NCBI GenBank assembly: GCA_016783105.1
Contig: JADHXF010000046.1
Coordinates: 1 to 12,580 of the forward strand
Direction: 5' to 3'
DNA length: 12,580 nt
Source of the DNA: Dehalococcoidales bacterium
GTDB lineage: Bacteria; Chloroflexota; Dehalococcoidia; Dehalococcoidales; RBG-16-60-22
Part shown: positions 6,277 to 12,580 of the stretch, piece by piece
Layout of the letters: each line of letters begins with the position of its first letter
How positions within the stretch are numbered: position 1 is the first letter of the stretch
The notes under the pieces: generated by a model
The model's database searches: none
What the model was told of the DNA's origin: nothing
Seen by the model: the letters and a program-made list of their open reading frames with translations, nothing else
Program-made: the position numbers and the translations under genes

Positions 6277-7596
6277 TTGAAAAAGATTGAGGGCTTTGCT
6301 GCGGCCAGAAAGGCGCTATCTCGCCCCACGCCAGCAGATTCATATTTGTTATCGGCCTCATTGAAACGGAAGCTTGAGGAGACTTTCGGGACCACTGACC
6401 CGGAGCAGGCGGTTAAAACCATTATCAGCAAGGTGCGAAACGGAGGGGATGCGGCCATTACTGAACTGACCGTGAAGATTGATGGCGTAAACTTGACATC
6501 GTTGGAAGTCCCCAAAAACGAGATTTCCAGTGCGTACCGGAAAATAGATGATGAGGTTATCTCGGCACTGAGACTGGCCGCGGAGCGAATTGGCGCTTTT
6601 CATGCCGCCCAGAGAGATAATATTTGGCATGAGTTGACCGCTAAAGATGCCGGGCAGTTGATAAGGCCACTGGAGCGGGTTGGCATATATGTTCCCGGCG
6701 GAACTGCCTCGTATCCGTCAACGGTGCTGATGACGGCGGTACCGGCCAGGGTGGCAGGGGTCAAGGAAATAATTCTGGCCACACCGCCCGGGAAGGACGG
6801 TACGGTACCACCGGCAACGCTTGTCGCCGCCGATATTGCCGGTGTTGAGCGTGTTTTCCGTATCGGCGGGGCACAGGCAATAGCCGCCCTGGCTTACGGT
6901 ACGGAATCCGTGCCGAAGGTCGATAAAATCTGCGGGCCGGGAAATATCTTTGTGGTTCTGGCGAAGAAGCTCGTTTTCGGCGCCGTTGACATCGATGGCC
7001 TTCAGGGGCCGAGTGAAGTGATGATTATTGCCGATGACACGGCAAACCCTGAATACTGTGCTGCCGACCTCCTGGCACAGGCGGAACATGACCCTCTGGC
7101 CTCTGCGATACTGATAACGACCTCGCGCACACTGGCGGAAAAAGTTAACCGGGAATTAAAAAAGCAGATAACAGGTCTATCACGCCAATCAGTAATAGAC
7201 GAATCTCTGGATAGGGGTGTGATGGCGCTTGTTGACAGCCTTGACGAGGCAATAGAACTGGCTAACCTATATGCGCCGGAGCACCTCTCTCTGATGGTCA
7301 AAGATGCCGAAGCTTGCCTGAAGAAGATTGTCAATGCCGGGTGTGTGCTCATCGGGAATGTCTCTACCGTGGTGCTGGGTGACTATATTGCCGGGCCAAG
7401 CCATGTCCTGCCCACCGGCGGCACCGCTCGCTTCAGCTCGCCACTTAACATAACAGACTTCATAAAGTTTATCAACACAATTACTATCGATAAGGCTGGA
7501 CTGAAAAAGCTTGGTAAAGCGGCGGCACTGCTGGCACGGGCAGAAGGCCTTGACGCCCACGCCCGGGCTGTGGAAAAACGGTTGCAACTGGACTGA
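6277..7596 (+). CDS. hisD: Histidinol dehydrogenase
   Basis: A zinc enzyme that oxidises L-histidinol to L-histidine in two NAD-dependent steps, the last of the pathway. I place the start at the TTG at 6277, one base after the hisG stop, because GGAGG at 6263-6267 lies 9 nt upstream. The resulting 439 residues fit the family (E. coli, 434). The frame is open farther upstream to an ATG at 6151, but that lies inside hisG. All key residues appear at a constant offset of +9 from E. coli: zinc ligands Gln268, His271, Asp369 and His428, and catalytic Glu335-His336 in APEHL. The signature region reads ICGPGN at 218-223 and GPSEV at 244-248. The usual Ala before GPSEV is Gln243, a mild departure. It is tightly coupled to hisG in the operon. 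Confidence 0.95.
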   Translation: MKKIEGFAAARKALSRPTPADSYLLSASLKRKLEETFGTTDPEQAVKTIISKVRNGGDAAITELTVKIDGVNLTSLEVPKNEISSAYRKIDDEVISALRLAAERIGAFHAAQRDNIWHELTAKDAGQLIRPLERVGIYVPGGTASYPSTVLMTAVPARVAGVKEIILATPPGKDGTVPPATLVAADIAGVERVFRIGGAQAIAALAYGTESVPKVDKICGPGNIFVVLAKKLVFGAVDIDGLQGPSEVMIIADDTANPEYCAADLLAQAEHDPLASAILITTSRTLAEKVNRELKKQITGLSRQSVIDESLDRGVMALVDSLDEAIELANLYAPEHLSLMVKDAEACLKKIVNAGCVLIGNVSTVVLGDYIAGPSHVLPTGGTARFSSPLNITDFIKFINTITIDKAGLKKLGKAAALLARAEGLDAHARAVEKRLQLD

Positions 7597-7618
7597 CTTT
7601 TTACCCCGCTTCCAGCAT

Positions 7619-7647
7619 TTGACATAGTGTCAGCACTCGTTCAAAAT
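7619..7647 (+). promoter_or_regulatory. Internal his-operon promoter with overlapping palindrome
   Basis: A consensus TTGACA (7619-7624) is followed after 17 bp by CAAAAT (7642-7647, 4 of 6). It lies in the 90-bp gap between hisD and the Fe-S gene, about 40 bp before that gene's start. The -35 box overlaps a perfect palindrome, TGACA-TAG-TGTCA (7620-7632), which is positioned as a repressor operator would be. The bound factor is unknown. If real, the Fe-S gene, hisC and hisB could be transcribed separately from hisZGD. Confidence 0.45.
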
Positions 7648-7686
7648 GGTCTTGATAATACTTTTTCGAAAGTAGAGGAATTTCAA

Positions 7687-8391
7687 ATGCCAGGTCAGCA
7701 AAAATCAAAGGCGCCGGGCACTTTCCTGAAAGAACTGAATCTGGAACTGGATGCCGATATGGTGGGCGTGGCGGTGATAGATGACTGGAAAGGAACCAGG
7801 CTGGAGGAAACGGCTTTAAAGTTACTGCCGCAGGCGAAATCGGTGGTAGTTCTGGCGATGGAGATTTACCCGGAGGTTTTAGACCTTACCTCTCCGGAAA
7901 GAGTTACCGGTGCGGCCTCGACCAATGACCTGCTTGACCGTCACGGCGAATATTTATCAGGGAGACTGACCAAGGCGACTTATGATATTGCCAAAGTGTT
8001 GCACAAGAGCGGGCAGAAGGCACTGCCCTTGCCGGCAGCAGGCTGCCCATTGGATGCTCGCTTTATGGAGGCGATATTCTCGTACAAGCACGCCGGCGAA
8101 GTCGCCGGGCTGGGCAAAATGGGCTGGCACAGCCTGTTGATTACGCCCGACCTTGGGCCGAGGGCAAGACTTGCCTGCTGCCTCACCGAGACTGAGCTTG
8201 AGCCAACGAAAGCGGATTACAATAATGAATGTGCTAGCTGCGGCATATGCCTGGAAATCTGCCCGGCAAAGGCGTTATCCGAGCCAAAAACCGGTGAACC
8301 CTATGCCATAAATAAATATGCCTGCTGCTCCTTCCGCAGCGCTGCCGGCGGCTGTTCGGAGTGCATGAAAATCTGTCCCAGAGGCAGATAA
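7687..8391 (+). CDS. QueG-like double 4Fe-4S cluster protein (COG1600-type), function unassigned
   Basis: A 234-residue iron-sulphur protein related to the C-terminal part of epoxyqueuosine reductase QueG. The segment GLGKMGWHSLLITPDLGPR (starting about 142) matches the QueG pattern before its ferredoxin domain. Cys182, 185, 188 and 192 form a CxxCxxCxxxCP cluster motif. Cys213/214, 223, 226 and 230 supply the second cluster, ending in CP. QueG is usually about 350-400 residues, so this is a shorter form and I would not call it a queuosine enzyme. Similar stand-alone proteins occur in anaerobes and share ancestry with the Fe-S part of reductive dehalogenases. The ATG at 7687 has AGAGGA at 7674-7679. 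A GTG at 7627 in the same frame has no SD and lies within the candidate promoter. The gene sits between hisD and hisC and may have its own promoter. Its role with histidine genes is unknown. Confidence 0.8.
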   Translation: MPGQQKSKAPGTFLKELNLELDADMVGVAVIDDWKGTRLEETALKLLPQAKSVVVLAMEIYPEVLDLTSPERVTGAASTNDLLDRHGEYLSGRLTKATYDIAKVLHKSGQKALPLPAAGCPLDARFMEAIFSYKHAGEVAGLGKMGWHSLLITPDLGPRARLACCLTETELEPTKADYNNECASCGICLEICPAKALSEPKTGEPYAINKYACCSFRSAAGGCSECMKICPRGR

Positions 8392-8429
8392 CAGGTAATA
8401 ATGGCTATTAACAGGGAGACTTTTAATAC

Positions 8430-9536
8430 GTGACGCCAGACGATATCGTTAAATTAATCAGGCCTGAACTGCAAAGCCTGGGCGGTTATTCCGCGCACAC
8501 GTCGCCGGAGACCCTTGCTGGCAAGGTTGATGTGCCCGCAGAGAGAATAATCAAACTGGATGCCAACGAAAACCCTTACGGTTGCTCACCGAGGGTGCCA
8601 CGGGCATTATCAGAGTATCAGAAATGGAGTATCTATCCTGATGCGGCACAGGCCAGGCTTCGCCGCCAGCTGCAGGGTTATGTGGGAGTTGATGCCAGTC
8701 GTATTGTGGCTGCCTGCGGCAGCGGTGAGCTGCTGGACGATATCCTGTGCCTGTTCATCAGGCCAGGTGATGAGGTTATCAACTGCATTCCCACCTTTGA
8801 TATGTACCGCACCCGGACCATTATCAACGGTGCCGAATTAATCAATGTGCCGAGAGATGATAACTATGCTGTTGAAATCGGTGCGGTCAAGGCAGCCATA
8901 ACGCCGAAGACGAAGCTGATTATTCTGGCCAATCCCAACAGCCCCACCGGAACGGTGACAACCGAAAAAGACATCTCGACGTTGCTGGAAACCGGCGTGC
9001 CGGTGCTGGTTGATGAAGCCTACTACGAATTCTGTGGCAAGACGGTAGTGCCGCTGGTTGACCGATACCCGAACCTGATGGTGCTGAGGACCTTCAGCAA
9101 ATGGGCGGGGCTGGCCGGGCTGCGGGTGGGATATGGAATTTTCCCGCCGGAAATCGCCAGCTACCTGATCAAAATCAAATTGCCTTATAATGTGAGTGTC
9201 GCTGCCCTGGTAGCGGTGCAGGAGTCACTGGAGGACGTCGACTACCTGATGGAAAAAGTGAAGGCCATAATCGCCGAACGGGAAAGACTATTTCAGGAAC
9301 TAAGAAAAATTGACTGGCTGAAGCCTTTCCCGTCACAGGCCAACTTTATTTTCTGTTCCGTGCAGAAAGGCGACGCTGGCGGGCTGAGACAGAGACTTCA
9401 GCAAAAGGGAATACTGGTGCGCTATTTTGACCAACCACTTTTGCAGAACAGCATACGCATCAGCGTGGGCAGACCGGAGGATACCGATACTCTTGTGAAA
9501 GTACTCCAGGAACTGGGGGAGGAAATAAATGGCTAA
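8430..9536 (+). CDS. hisC: Histidinol-phosphate aminotransferase
   Basis: A PLP enzyme (class I/II aminotransferase fold) that transaminates imidazole acetol phosphate with glutamate to give histidinol phosphate. Its 368 residues are normal for the family. Motifs are complete: LDANENPYG at 43-51 (substrate arm), NPNSPTG at 168-174, Asp195 and Tyr198 in VDEAYYEF, the PLP lysine Lys224 in [15 protein letters not shown], Arg232 for the cofactor phosphate, and Arg343 in SIRISVG for the substrate. The start is GTG at 8430, with AGGGAG at 8413-8418, 11 nt upstream. It follows the Fe-S gene by 38 bp and overlaps hisB by 8 bp, so hisC and hisB are translationally coupled. Confidence 0.95.
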   Translation: MTPDDIVKLIRPELQSLGGYSAHTSPETLAGKVDVPAERIIKLDANENPYGCSPRVPRALSEYQKWSIYPDAAQARLRRQLQGYVGVDASRIVAACGSGELLDDILCLFIRPGDEVINCIPTFDMYRTRTIINGAELINVPRDDNYAVEIGAVKAAITPKTKLIILANPNSPTGTVTTEKDISTLLETGVPVLVDEAYYEFCGKTVVPLVDRYPNLMVLRTFSKWAGLAGLRVGYGIFPPEIASYLIKIKLPYNVSVAALVAVQESLEDVDYLMEKVKAIIAERERLFQELRKIDWLKPFPSQANFIFCSVQKGDAGGLRQRLQQKGILVRYFDQPLLQNSIRISVGRPEDTDTLVKVLQELGEEING

Positions 9537-10119
9537 CCGAACGTCTGTAATCAAACGGGAAACAAAGGAAACAAAAATCAGCCTGGAACTCAACTTGGAC
9601 GGCGGTGGCAGATGGCAGGTCAGCACCGGTATCAAGATGTTTGACCACCTGCTGGCGCAACTGGCGCAGCATGGTATATTCGACCTCACCATTTCCGCCA
9701 CCGGGAATGACCAGCACCACGTTGCCGAGGATGTGGCCATCTGCCTGGGCAAAGCATTTGCCGAAGCACTGGGGGAAAAACGAGGTATAGTCCGCATGGC
9801 CGACGCCTCGGTGCCGATGGATGACGCCCTGGCCACCGTGGCCCTTGATATCAGCGGTCGTGGCTACACGGTACTCGAATTGCCCTTCAGTGATAATGAT
9901 ATGCGTGGTTTCAGCACTGACCTTATTCGCCACTTCCTTGAGTCATTCGCTATCGAAGCCAGAATGAACCTCCATGCCCGAATTATTTACGGCACCAACG
10001 ACCATCACAAGGCGGAAGCGCTGTTCAAGGCGCTGGGTAAGTCTCTGGAAAGAGCGACCAGAATAGACGAGCGGATATGCGGTGAACTGCCAAGTACCAA
10101 GGATTTAATGGAGCAGTAG
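9529..10119 (+). CDS. hisB: Imidazoleglycerol-phosphate dehydratase
   Basis: Dehydrates imidazole glycerol phosphate to imidazole acetol phosphate, just before HisC. The 196 residues form the monofunctional dehydratase, without the N-terminal phosphatase domain of E. coli HisB. The two metal-binding motifs are present: HHVAED at 63-68 and DHHKAE at 158-163. [12 protein letters not shown] (39-50) and the C-terminal GELPSTKD (185-192) also fit. The ATG at 9529 overlaps the end of hisC by 8 bp and has a strong GGGGGAGG at 9515-9522. It is the last his gene here. hisH, hisA, hisF and hisI, which often follow, are missing from this window. Confidence 0.95.
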   Translation: MANRTSVIKRETKETKISLELNLDGGGRWQVSTGIKMFDHLLAQLAQHGIFDLTISATGNDQHHVAEDVAICLGKAFAEALGEKRGIVRMADASVPMDDALATVALDISGRGYTVLELPFSDNDMRGFSTDLIRHFLESFAIEARMNLHARIIYGTNDHHKAEALFKALGKSLERATRIDERICGELPSTKDLMEQ

Positions 10120-10327
10120 GCAAGAACGGAGTTATAAAATACTCCTGGCAAAAACCCCGGTAGCGAGCCATCTTTCATACATTTCAAATTGCACTGCTGG
10201 CCATCCTTAAATTGCAAATCATACGTGATGTAAACCTTTATCTGGGTAATCCCGATTCTTTGACAGCTCTGGACTTATATATAAAATACATAGAAGCTCC
10301 AGGTATTATTTATCAAAGGAGTTGACA
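10120..10327. other. Intergenic region after hisB
   Basis: No convincing gene to 10327. A 5-bp hairpin, GGAGT (10128-10132) with ACTCC (10141-10145), follows hisB but has no T run, so it is not a good terminator. AAATTGCA occurs twice in direct orientation (10186-10193 and 10209-10216), 23 bp apart, of unknown meaning. The right part holds a strong promoter match and an RBS, listed separately. Confidence 0.5.
10260..10287 (+). promoter_or_regulatory. Strong sigma-70-like promoter upstream of a short ORF
   Basis: TTGACA (10260-10265, perfect) and TAAAAT (10282-10287, 5 of 6) are separated by 16 bp. This is the best consensus match in the window. Transcription would begin near 10294 and run rightward, into the 3' end of the oppositely oriented SDR gene. 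The only ORF it can serve directly is the 24-codon one at 10328. Confidence 0.55.
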
Positions 10328-10402
10328 ATGCCTTTGCGTCGAGATTACCCGGCCGTTCAATACGTGGTGAAGAGGGCTAGTCCATCCGCGCGCCGCCATT
10401 GA
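10328..10402 (+). CDS. Possible small protein or truncated gene start (24 residues)
   Basis: This ATG has an excellent SD, AAAGGAG (10315-10321), 6 nt upstream, and the window's best promoter match sits just before it. The peptide begins MPLRRDYPAVQYVV, is strongly basic at its C-terminus and resembles nothing I know. Its last eight or so codons lie antisense to the end of the SDR gene. It could be a real small protein, the surviving 5' end of a gene removed when the SDR arrived, or a leader ORF. AGCTCC at 10295-10300 can pair with GGAGTT at 10318-10323 and so hide the SD. That suggests translational control if the unit is used. Signals upstream are good, coding evidence is absent. Confidence 0.35.
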   Translation: MPLRRDYPAVQYVVKRASPSARRH

Positions 10403-11159
10403 CGCTGACCGCTTCTCCAGTGATATTGCGAGAAACATCGGAGCTTAAAAAGAGCACCACGTTGGTTATATCTTCCGGGACCTGAGGCCTCTTCAGTGGA
10501 ATGGTTTCCATTGCCCTTGACCAGACTTCTTCTCTTGGCAAGCCCATGCGTGCCGAGCGAGCATCGAGGATTTTCTCCCACATATCAGTGCGCAGGATAC
10601 CAGGGCAGACAGCATTTACATTGATATCATACTGCGCCAGTTCTTTGGCGACCCCCTGGGTGAAGCCGATGACGGCAAATTTCGAGGCAGCATAGTGAGA
10701 CAGGCCAGGCATGCCCTCTTTGCCGGAGCGAGAAGAGATATTAACAATTTTGCCATATCGGGCGGCCATCATGTGAGGCATCACCGCCTTTATGGTCAGG
10801 TACACGCTTTTGGCGTTGACTTCAAATATTCTGTCCCAATCCGCCTCTTCAACTTCAACCACCCATTTATCCTGAGTGATGCCGGCGGCATTTACCAGAA
10901 TATCAATTTTGCCAAATTCTTTCATTGTGGTGGCGATTAGGTTATCGGCGTCTGATTTCCTGGTTACGTCAGTCTTTACGGGCATGGCTTTGGTGCCATT
11001 TTCATAAAGTTTCCTGGCCAGTTCCTGAGCAGCCTCGAGCAAAATGTCTCCGATCACCACGCTGGCTCCCTCCCTGGCAAATCCCTCGACAATGTTCTCG
11101 CCAATGCCCCTGGCACCGCCGGTGACGATGGCAACTTTTCCTTTCAGACCTAATTCCAT
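10377..11159 (-). CDS. Short-chain dehydrogenase/reductase (FabG-like SDR)
   Basis: A 260-residue classical SDR, a cytoplasmic NAD(P)-dependent oxidoreductase. The Rossmann glycine motif TGGARGIG lies at 13-20. Asp38 at the end of the second strand favours NAD(H) over NADP(H). NAAG is at 90-93. The catalytic set is Asn115, Ser142/143, Tyr156 and Lys160 in the YAASK motif. PGILRTD follows at 186-192, and the C-terminus has the usual ITGEAVSVNGG. It resembles 3-oxoacyl-ACP reductases and 3-hydroxyacyl-CoA or alcohol dehydrogenases; the sequence does not fix the substrate. The ATG at 11159 has AAGGAGA at 11171-11165, 5 nt before it. A hairpin covers part of that SD. The gene lies 59 bp downstream of tRNA-Glu on the same strand, and I see no good promoter between them. 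It is convergent with the his operon. Confidence 0.92.
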   Translation of the reverse strand: MELGLKGKVAIVTGGARGIGENIVEGFAREGASVVIGDILLEAAQELARKLYENGTKAMPVKTDVTRKSDADNLIATTMKEFGKIDILVNAAGITQDKWVVEVEEADWDRIFEVNAKSVYLTIKAVMPHMMAARYGKIVNISSRSGKEGMPGLSHYAASKFAVIGFTQGVAKELAQYDINVNAVCPGILRTDMWEKILDARSARMGLPREEVWSRAMETIPLKRPQVPEDITNVVLFLSSDVSRNITGEAVSVNGGARMD

Positions 11160-11167
11160 AATGGTCT

Positions 11168-11183
11168 CCTTATTCAGATAAGG
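11168..11183 (-). promoter_or_regulatory. Hairpin overlapping the SDR ribosome binding site
   Basis: A perfect 6-bp inverted repeat, CCTTAT-TCAG-ATAAGG on the plus strand, forms a tetraloop hairpin in the SDR leader. Its 3' arm in the RNA contains the AAGG of the SD (AAGGAGA), so folding would partly block initiation. The stem is only 6 bp with 3 A-U or more pairs, so the effect may be modest. Confidence 0.35.
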
Positions 11184-11218
11184 TATTTCTTGCCAGTCTA
11201 GTGGAAGATAAAGTAAAA

Positions 11219-11291
11219 TGCCCCCAAGGGAATTCGAATCCCTGTTGCCGGCTTGAAAGGCCAGTGTCCTAGGCCTCTAGACGATGGGGGC
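11219..11291 (-). tRNA. tRNA-Glu(UUC)
   Basis: The minus strand folds into a complete 73-nt tRNA. The 7-bp acceptor stem pairs GCCCCCA with TGGGGGC, with discriminator A. The D arm reads GTCTAGAGGCCTAGGAC as in bacterial tRNA-Glu. The anticodon stem is CTGGC/GCCGG with loop CTTTCAA, giving anticodon UUC (complement of 11255-11257). The T arm is AGGGA-TTCGAAT-TCCCT. The CCA tail is not encoded. It reads GAA/GAG codons, and in many bacteria charged tRNA-Glu also feeds haem synthesis. It has its own promoter match upstream. Confidence 0.97.
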
Positions 11292-11301
11292 ATACGAGCC
11301 A

Positions 11302-11330
11302 AGTATAGCAGAAACAGGCTCGGCAGGCAA
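11302..11330 (-). promoter_or_regulatory. Promoter of tRNA-Glu
   Basis: On the minus strand, TTGCCT (11330-11325) and TATACT (11307-11302) are exactly 17 bp apart. They match consensus at 4 and 5 of 6 bases. The -10 ends 10 bp before the mature tRNA 5' end at 11291, so the primary transcript would have a very short leader. It is also the nearest plausible promoter for the downstream SDR gene. Confidence 0.65.
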
Positions 11331-11367
11331 ACGGCGTTTTGCTCAATCCTTCGTTATTGGGAATGAA

Positions 11368-11985
11368 ATGAATCAAAAACCAGTTGAAGCAAAATCAATT
11401 GAAGAGGGTAAAAAGTCGGCGCGCAGGCGACTTATCTTCGTAGTAACCCTTTTGCTCGTTATTGCCATTACGGTGGCCCTACAGCTCGTCTATGGTCTCC
11501 ACCCGGAAAGACTGAAAGAATTAAAGTCGCATTTTTACCTGGGGGCATTCCTTATCAGCATTATCGGAAACGCCACCATTATCTTCCCGGGCGCAGTCCT
11601 GGTGATGTTATCAAACCTGGGAATTCTGCTTTACAGCAGCACGGGGTTATACGGCCCGATAGTCGTTGGGCTTGTGGGAGGGATAGGGGCGGCCATCGGG
11701 GAGATTACGGGTTATGTTGCCGGCTACAGCGGACGGGAAATCGTGGAACGAAGGAAGATGTACGGCAGGGTAGAGGGGTGGTTGAGGAAATGGGGAGCGC
11801 CGGCCATCCTCCTTTTTTCACTGATACCGTTTGTCTTTGACCTGATCGGTATTGCCGCCGGGATACTTCGCTTTCCGTTCTGGAAATTCCTCCTCCTCTG
11901 CGGGTTGGGGAGAACAATACTTTACACTGTTTTCGTAACGCTGGCGGCCCTGGGCTGGAAAGCCATTCTGCCTTTCTTCGGCTAA
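11368..11985 (+). CDS. VTT/DedA-type (SNARE-associated) integral membrane protein
   Basis: A 205-residue inner-membrane protein with a basic N-terminal tail (about 1-21) and about five hydrophobic segments. GAAIGEITGYVAGYSGREI (about 119-137) is the conserved glycine-rich VTT/DedA segment, with the re-entrant-loop Glu and Gly residues. FSLIPFVFDLIGIAAG (about 161-176) matches the proline-containing second re-entrant region. The arginine of typical DedA proteins is missing there, closer to the YqaA-like branch. DedA-family members include lipid scramblases and undecaprenyl-phosphate flippases; which role applies here is unknown. I use the ATG at 11368. The frame is open to an ATG at 11284, but that lies inside the tRNA gene. 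The SD before 11368 is weak (GGGAA at about 11359). Its stop overlaps the stop of the convergent MFS gene. Confidence 0.82.
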   Translation: MNQKPVEAKSIEEGKKSARRRLIFVVTLLLVIAITVALQLVYGLHPERLKELKSHFYLGAFLISIIGNATIIFPGAVLVMLSNLGILLYSSTGLYGPIVVGLVGGIGAAIGEITGYVAGYSGREIVERRKMYGRVEGWLRKWGAPAILLFSLIPFVFDLIGIAAGILRFPFWKFLLLCGLGRTILYTVFVTLAALGWKAILPFFG

Positions 11986-12580
11986 CGCCGTTCCCTGATT
12001 TTCAGAAGCAGCAGCGAGCCTGCCATAAAATAGGCGAAACATGCTCCCAGCATCACCTGGTAACCCAATCCAGACTCATAGCGGTTAAAATAGTCAATTA
12101 CAGGTCCGATGAGACGGGCCAGCGCCGCCCCACCGGCGGTCGCCATATTGGTCAATCCAAGGTAACGTGCCTCTTCACCGCCGGGCACAAGGTCGGTAGC
12201 CAGAGCCCAGTTGGAACTCATGAAAGCCCCGGTGGCCGTGCCAATAATGGCGCCACTAGCAATGACCACACCGTAACTGGTAGAAAAAAAGATAACCAGT
12301 ATGCCACCTGCTCCCACGAGGCCGGAGGAAATGACCACGGGGCGGCGTCCGATTCTATCGGACAGTCTTCCCGCAGGGTAAACGGCAAGCAGCATGCCGA
12401 CACCCGCCGCAATGAGGAGGTCGGCCGTGGCCGTTGCCGGGTTGACCAGTCCAATGACGTCTCTCAGGTAAAAGAGGGTAAAAGTCTGGATGGTCGCCAG
12501 AGCCATGAAAATAAGAAGGCGCGAGATGAGGAAGACAATAAAATCGCGGTCTTTCCTCACGTTAATCTTGAAGCTGCGGG
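11982..12580 (-). CDS. Major facilitator superfamily transporter, C-terminal part (cut by window edge)
   Basis: The frame is open to the right edge, so the N-terminus lies outside the window. About 199 codons are visible. The GTG at 12560 is not a credible start because the same frame continues upstream and the visible part is only the C-terminal half. That half starts at a central linker (KINVRKDRDF), then shows about six membrane segments. The GRLSDRIGRRPV motif after the second segment is the MFS loop motif repeated in the second half (between helices 8 and 9). The protein ends in a short basic tail. The substrate is not determinable. The gene is convergent with the VTT gene and shares bases with its stop codon. 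Confidence 0.85.
   Translation of the reverse strand, partial: RSFKINVRKDRDFIVFLISRLLIFMALATIQTFTLFYLRDVIGLVNPATATADLLIAAGVGMLLAVYPAGRLSDRIGRRPVVISSGLVGAGGILVIFFSTSYGVVIASGAIIGTATGAFMSSNWALATDLVPGGEEARYLGLTNMATAGGAALARLIGPVIDYFNRYESGLGYQVMLGACFAYFMAGSLLLLKIRERR

Noticed and set aside
7627..7686. Extension of the Fe-S gene to a GTG at 7627
   Set aside because: There is no SD, and the GTG sits between the -35 and -10 of the candidate promoter. The ATG at 7687 has an SD.
10128..10145. Intrinsic terminator after hisB
   Set aside because: The 5-bp stem has no T run after it on either strand.
10186..10216. Paired AAATTGCA direct repeats as a regulator site or repeat array
   Set aside because: Two 8-bp AT-rich copies 23 bp apart can arise by chance, and no third copy or nearby promoter supports a role.
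11284..11367. Extension of the VTT gene to an ATG at 11284
   Set aside because: The ATG lies within the tRNA-Glu gene, and the added residues are not membrane-protein-like.
1..12580. CRISPR array, transposase, phage gene, toxin-antitoxin or defence system
   Set aside because: No repeat-spacer pattern, transposase motif, integrase or terminal inverted repeat was seen. The window is mostly core metabolism.

Overview
The window is bacterial chromosome with moderate GC, compact gene packing, good Shine-Dalgarno (SD) sites and frequent GTG or TTG starts. A HisZ-dependent histidine operon, an NfeD/slipin pair and a stand-alone double-cluster Fe-S protein suggest a strictly anaerobic lineage. A Dehalococcoidia-type Chloroflexota is my best guess, but no single diagnostic marker supports it. 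No phage, transposon, CRISPR array or defence system is visible.

Layout. Positions 1-221 are non-coding and lead into birA (biotin protein ligase, +). Convergent to birA is a three-gene minus-strand membrane operon: long NfeD protease, short NfeD, slipin (read 3461 to 1061). A divergent promoter region (3462-3619) separates it from the plus-strand his operon: hisZ, hisG, hisD, a QueG-like Fe-S protein, hisC, hisB (3620-10119). A 208-bp gap follows, holding an unexplained promoter and RBS that feed a 24-codon ORF. Next come an SDR oxidoreductase (-), tRNA-Glu(UUC) (-), a VTT/DedA-type membrane protein (+), and the C-terminal part of an MFS transporter (-) cut by the right edge.

How the genes work together. 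HisZ and short-form HisG form the ATP phosphoribosyltransferase that starts histidine synthesis. HisB, HisC and HisD catalyse three late steps. hisI, hisA, hisH, hisF and a histidinol-phosphate phosphatase are absent and must lie elsewhere if the pathway is complete. NfeD and slipin are a known protease/stomatin partnership.

The most unusual feature is hisG. It encodes two complete short-form HisG units in one 472-residue chain, and the conserved motifs are split between them: the first keeps the LPKGR loop and has lost the PRPP loop, the second is the reverse. A run of nine G sits in the linker, just after an in-frame internal ATG. Also worth attention are the Fe-S gene inside the operon with its own promoter and an operator-like palindrome, the partial NfeD duplication, and the orphan promoter/ORF unit after hisB.
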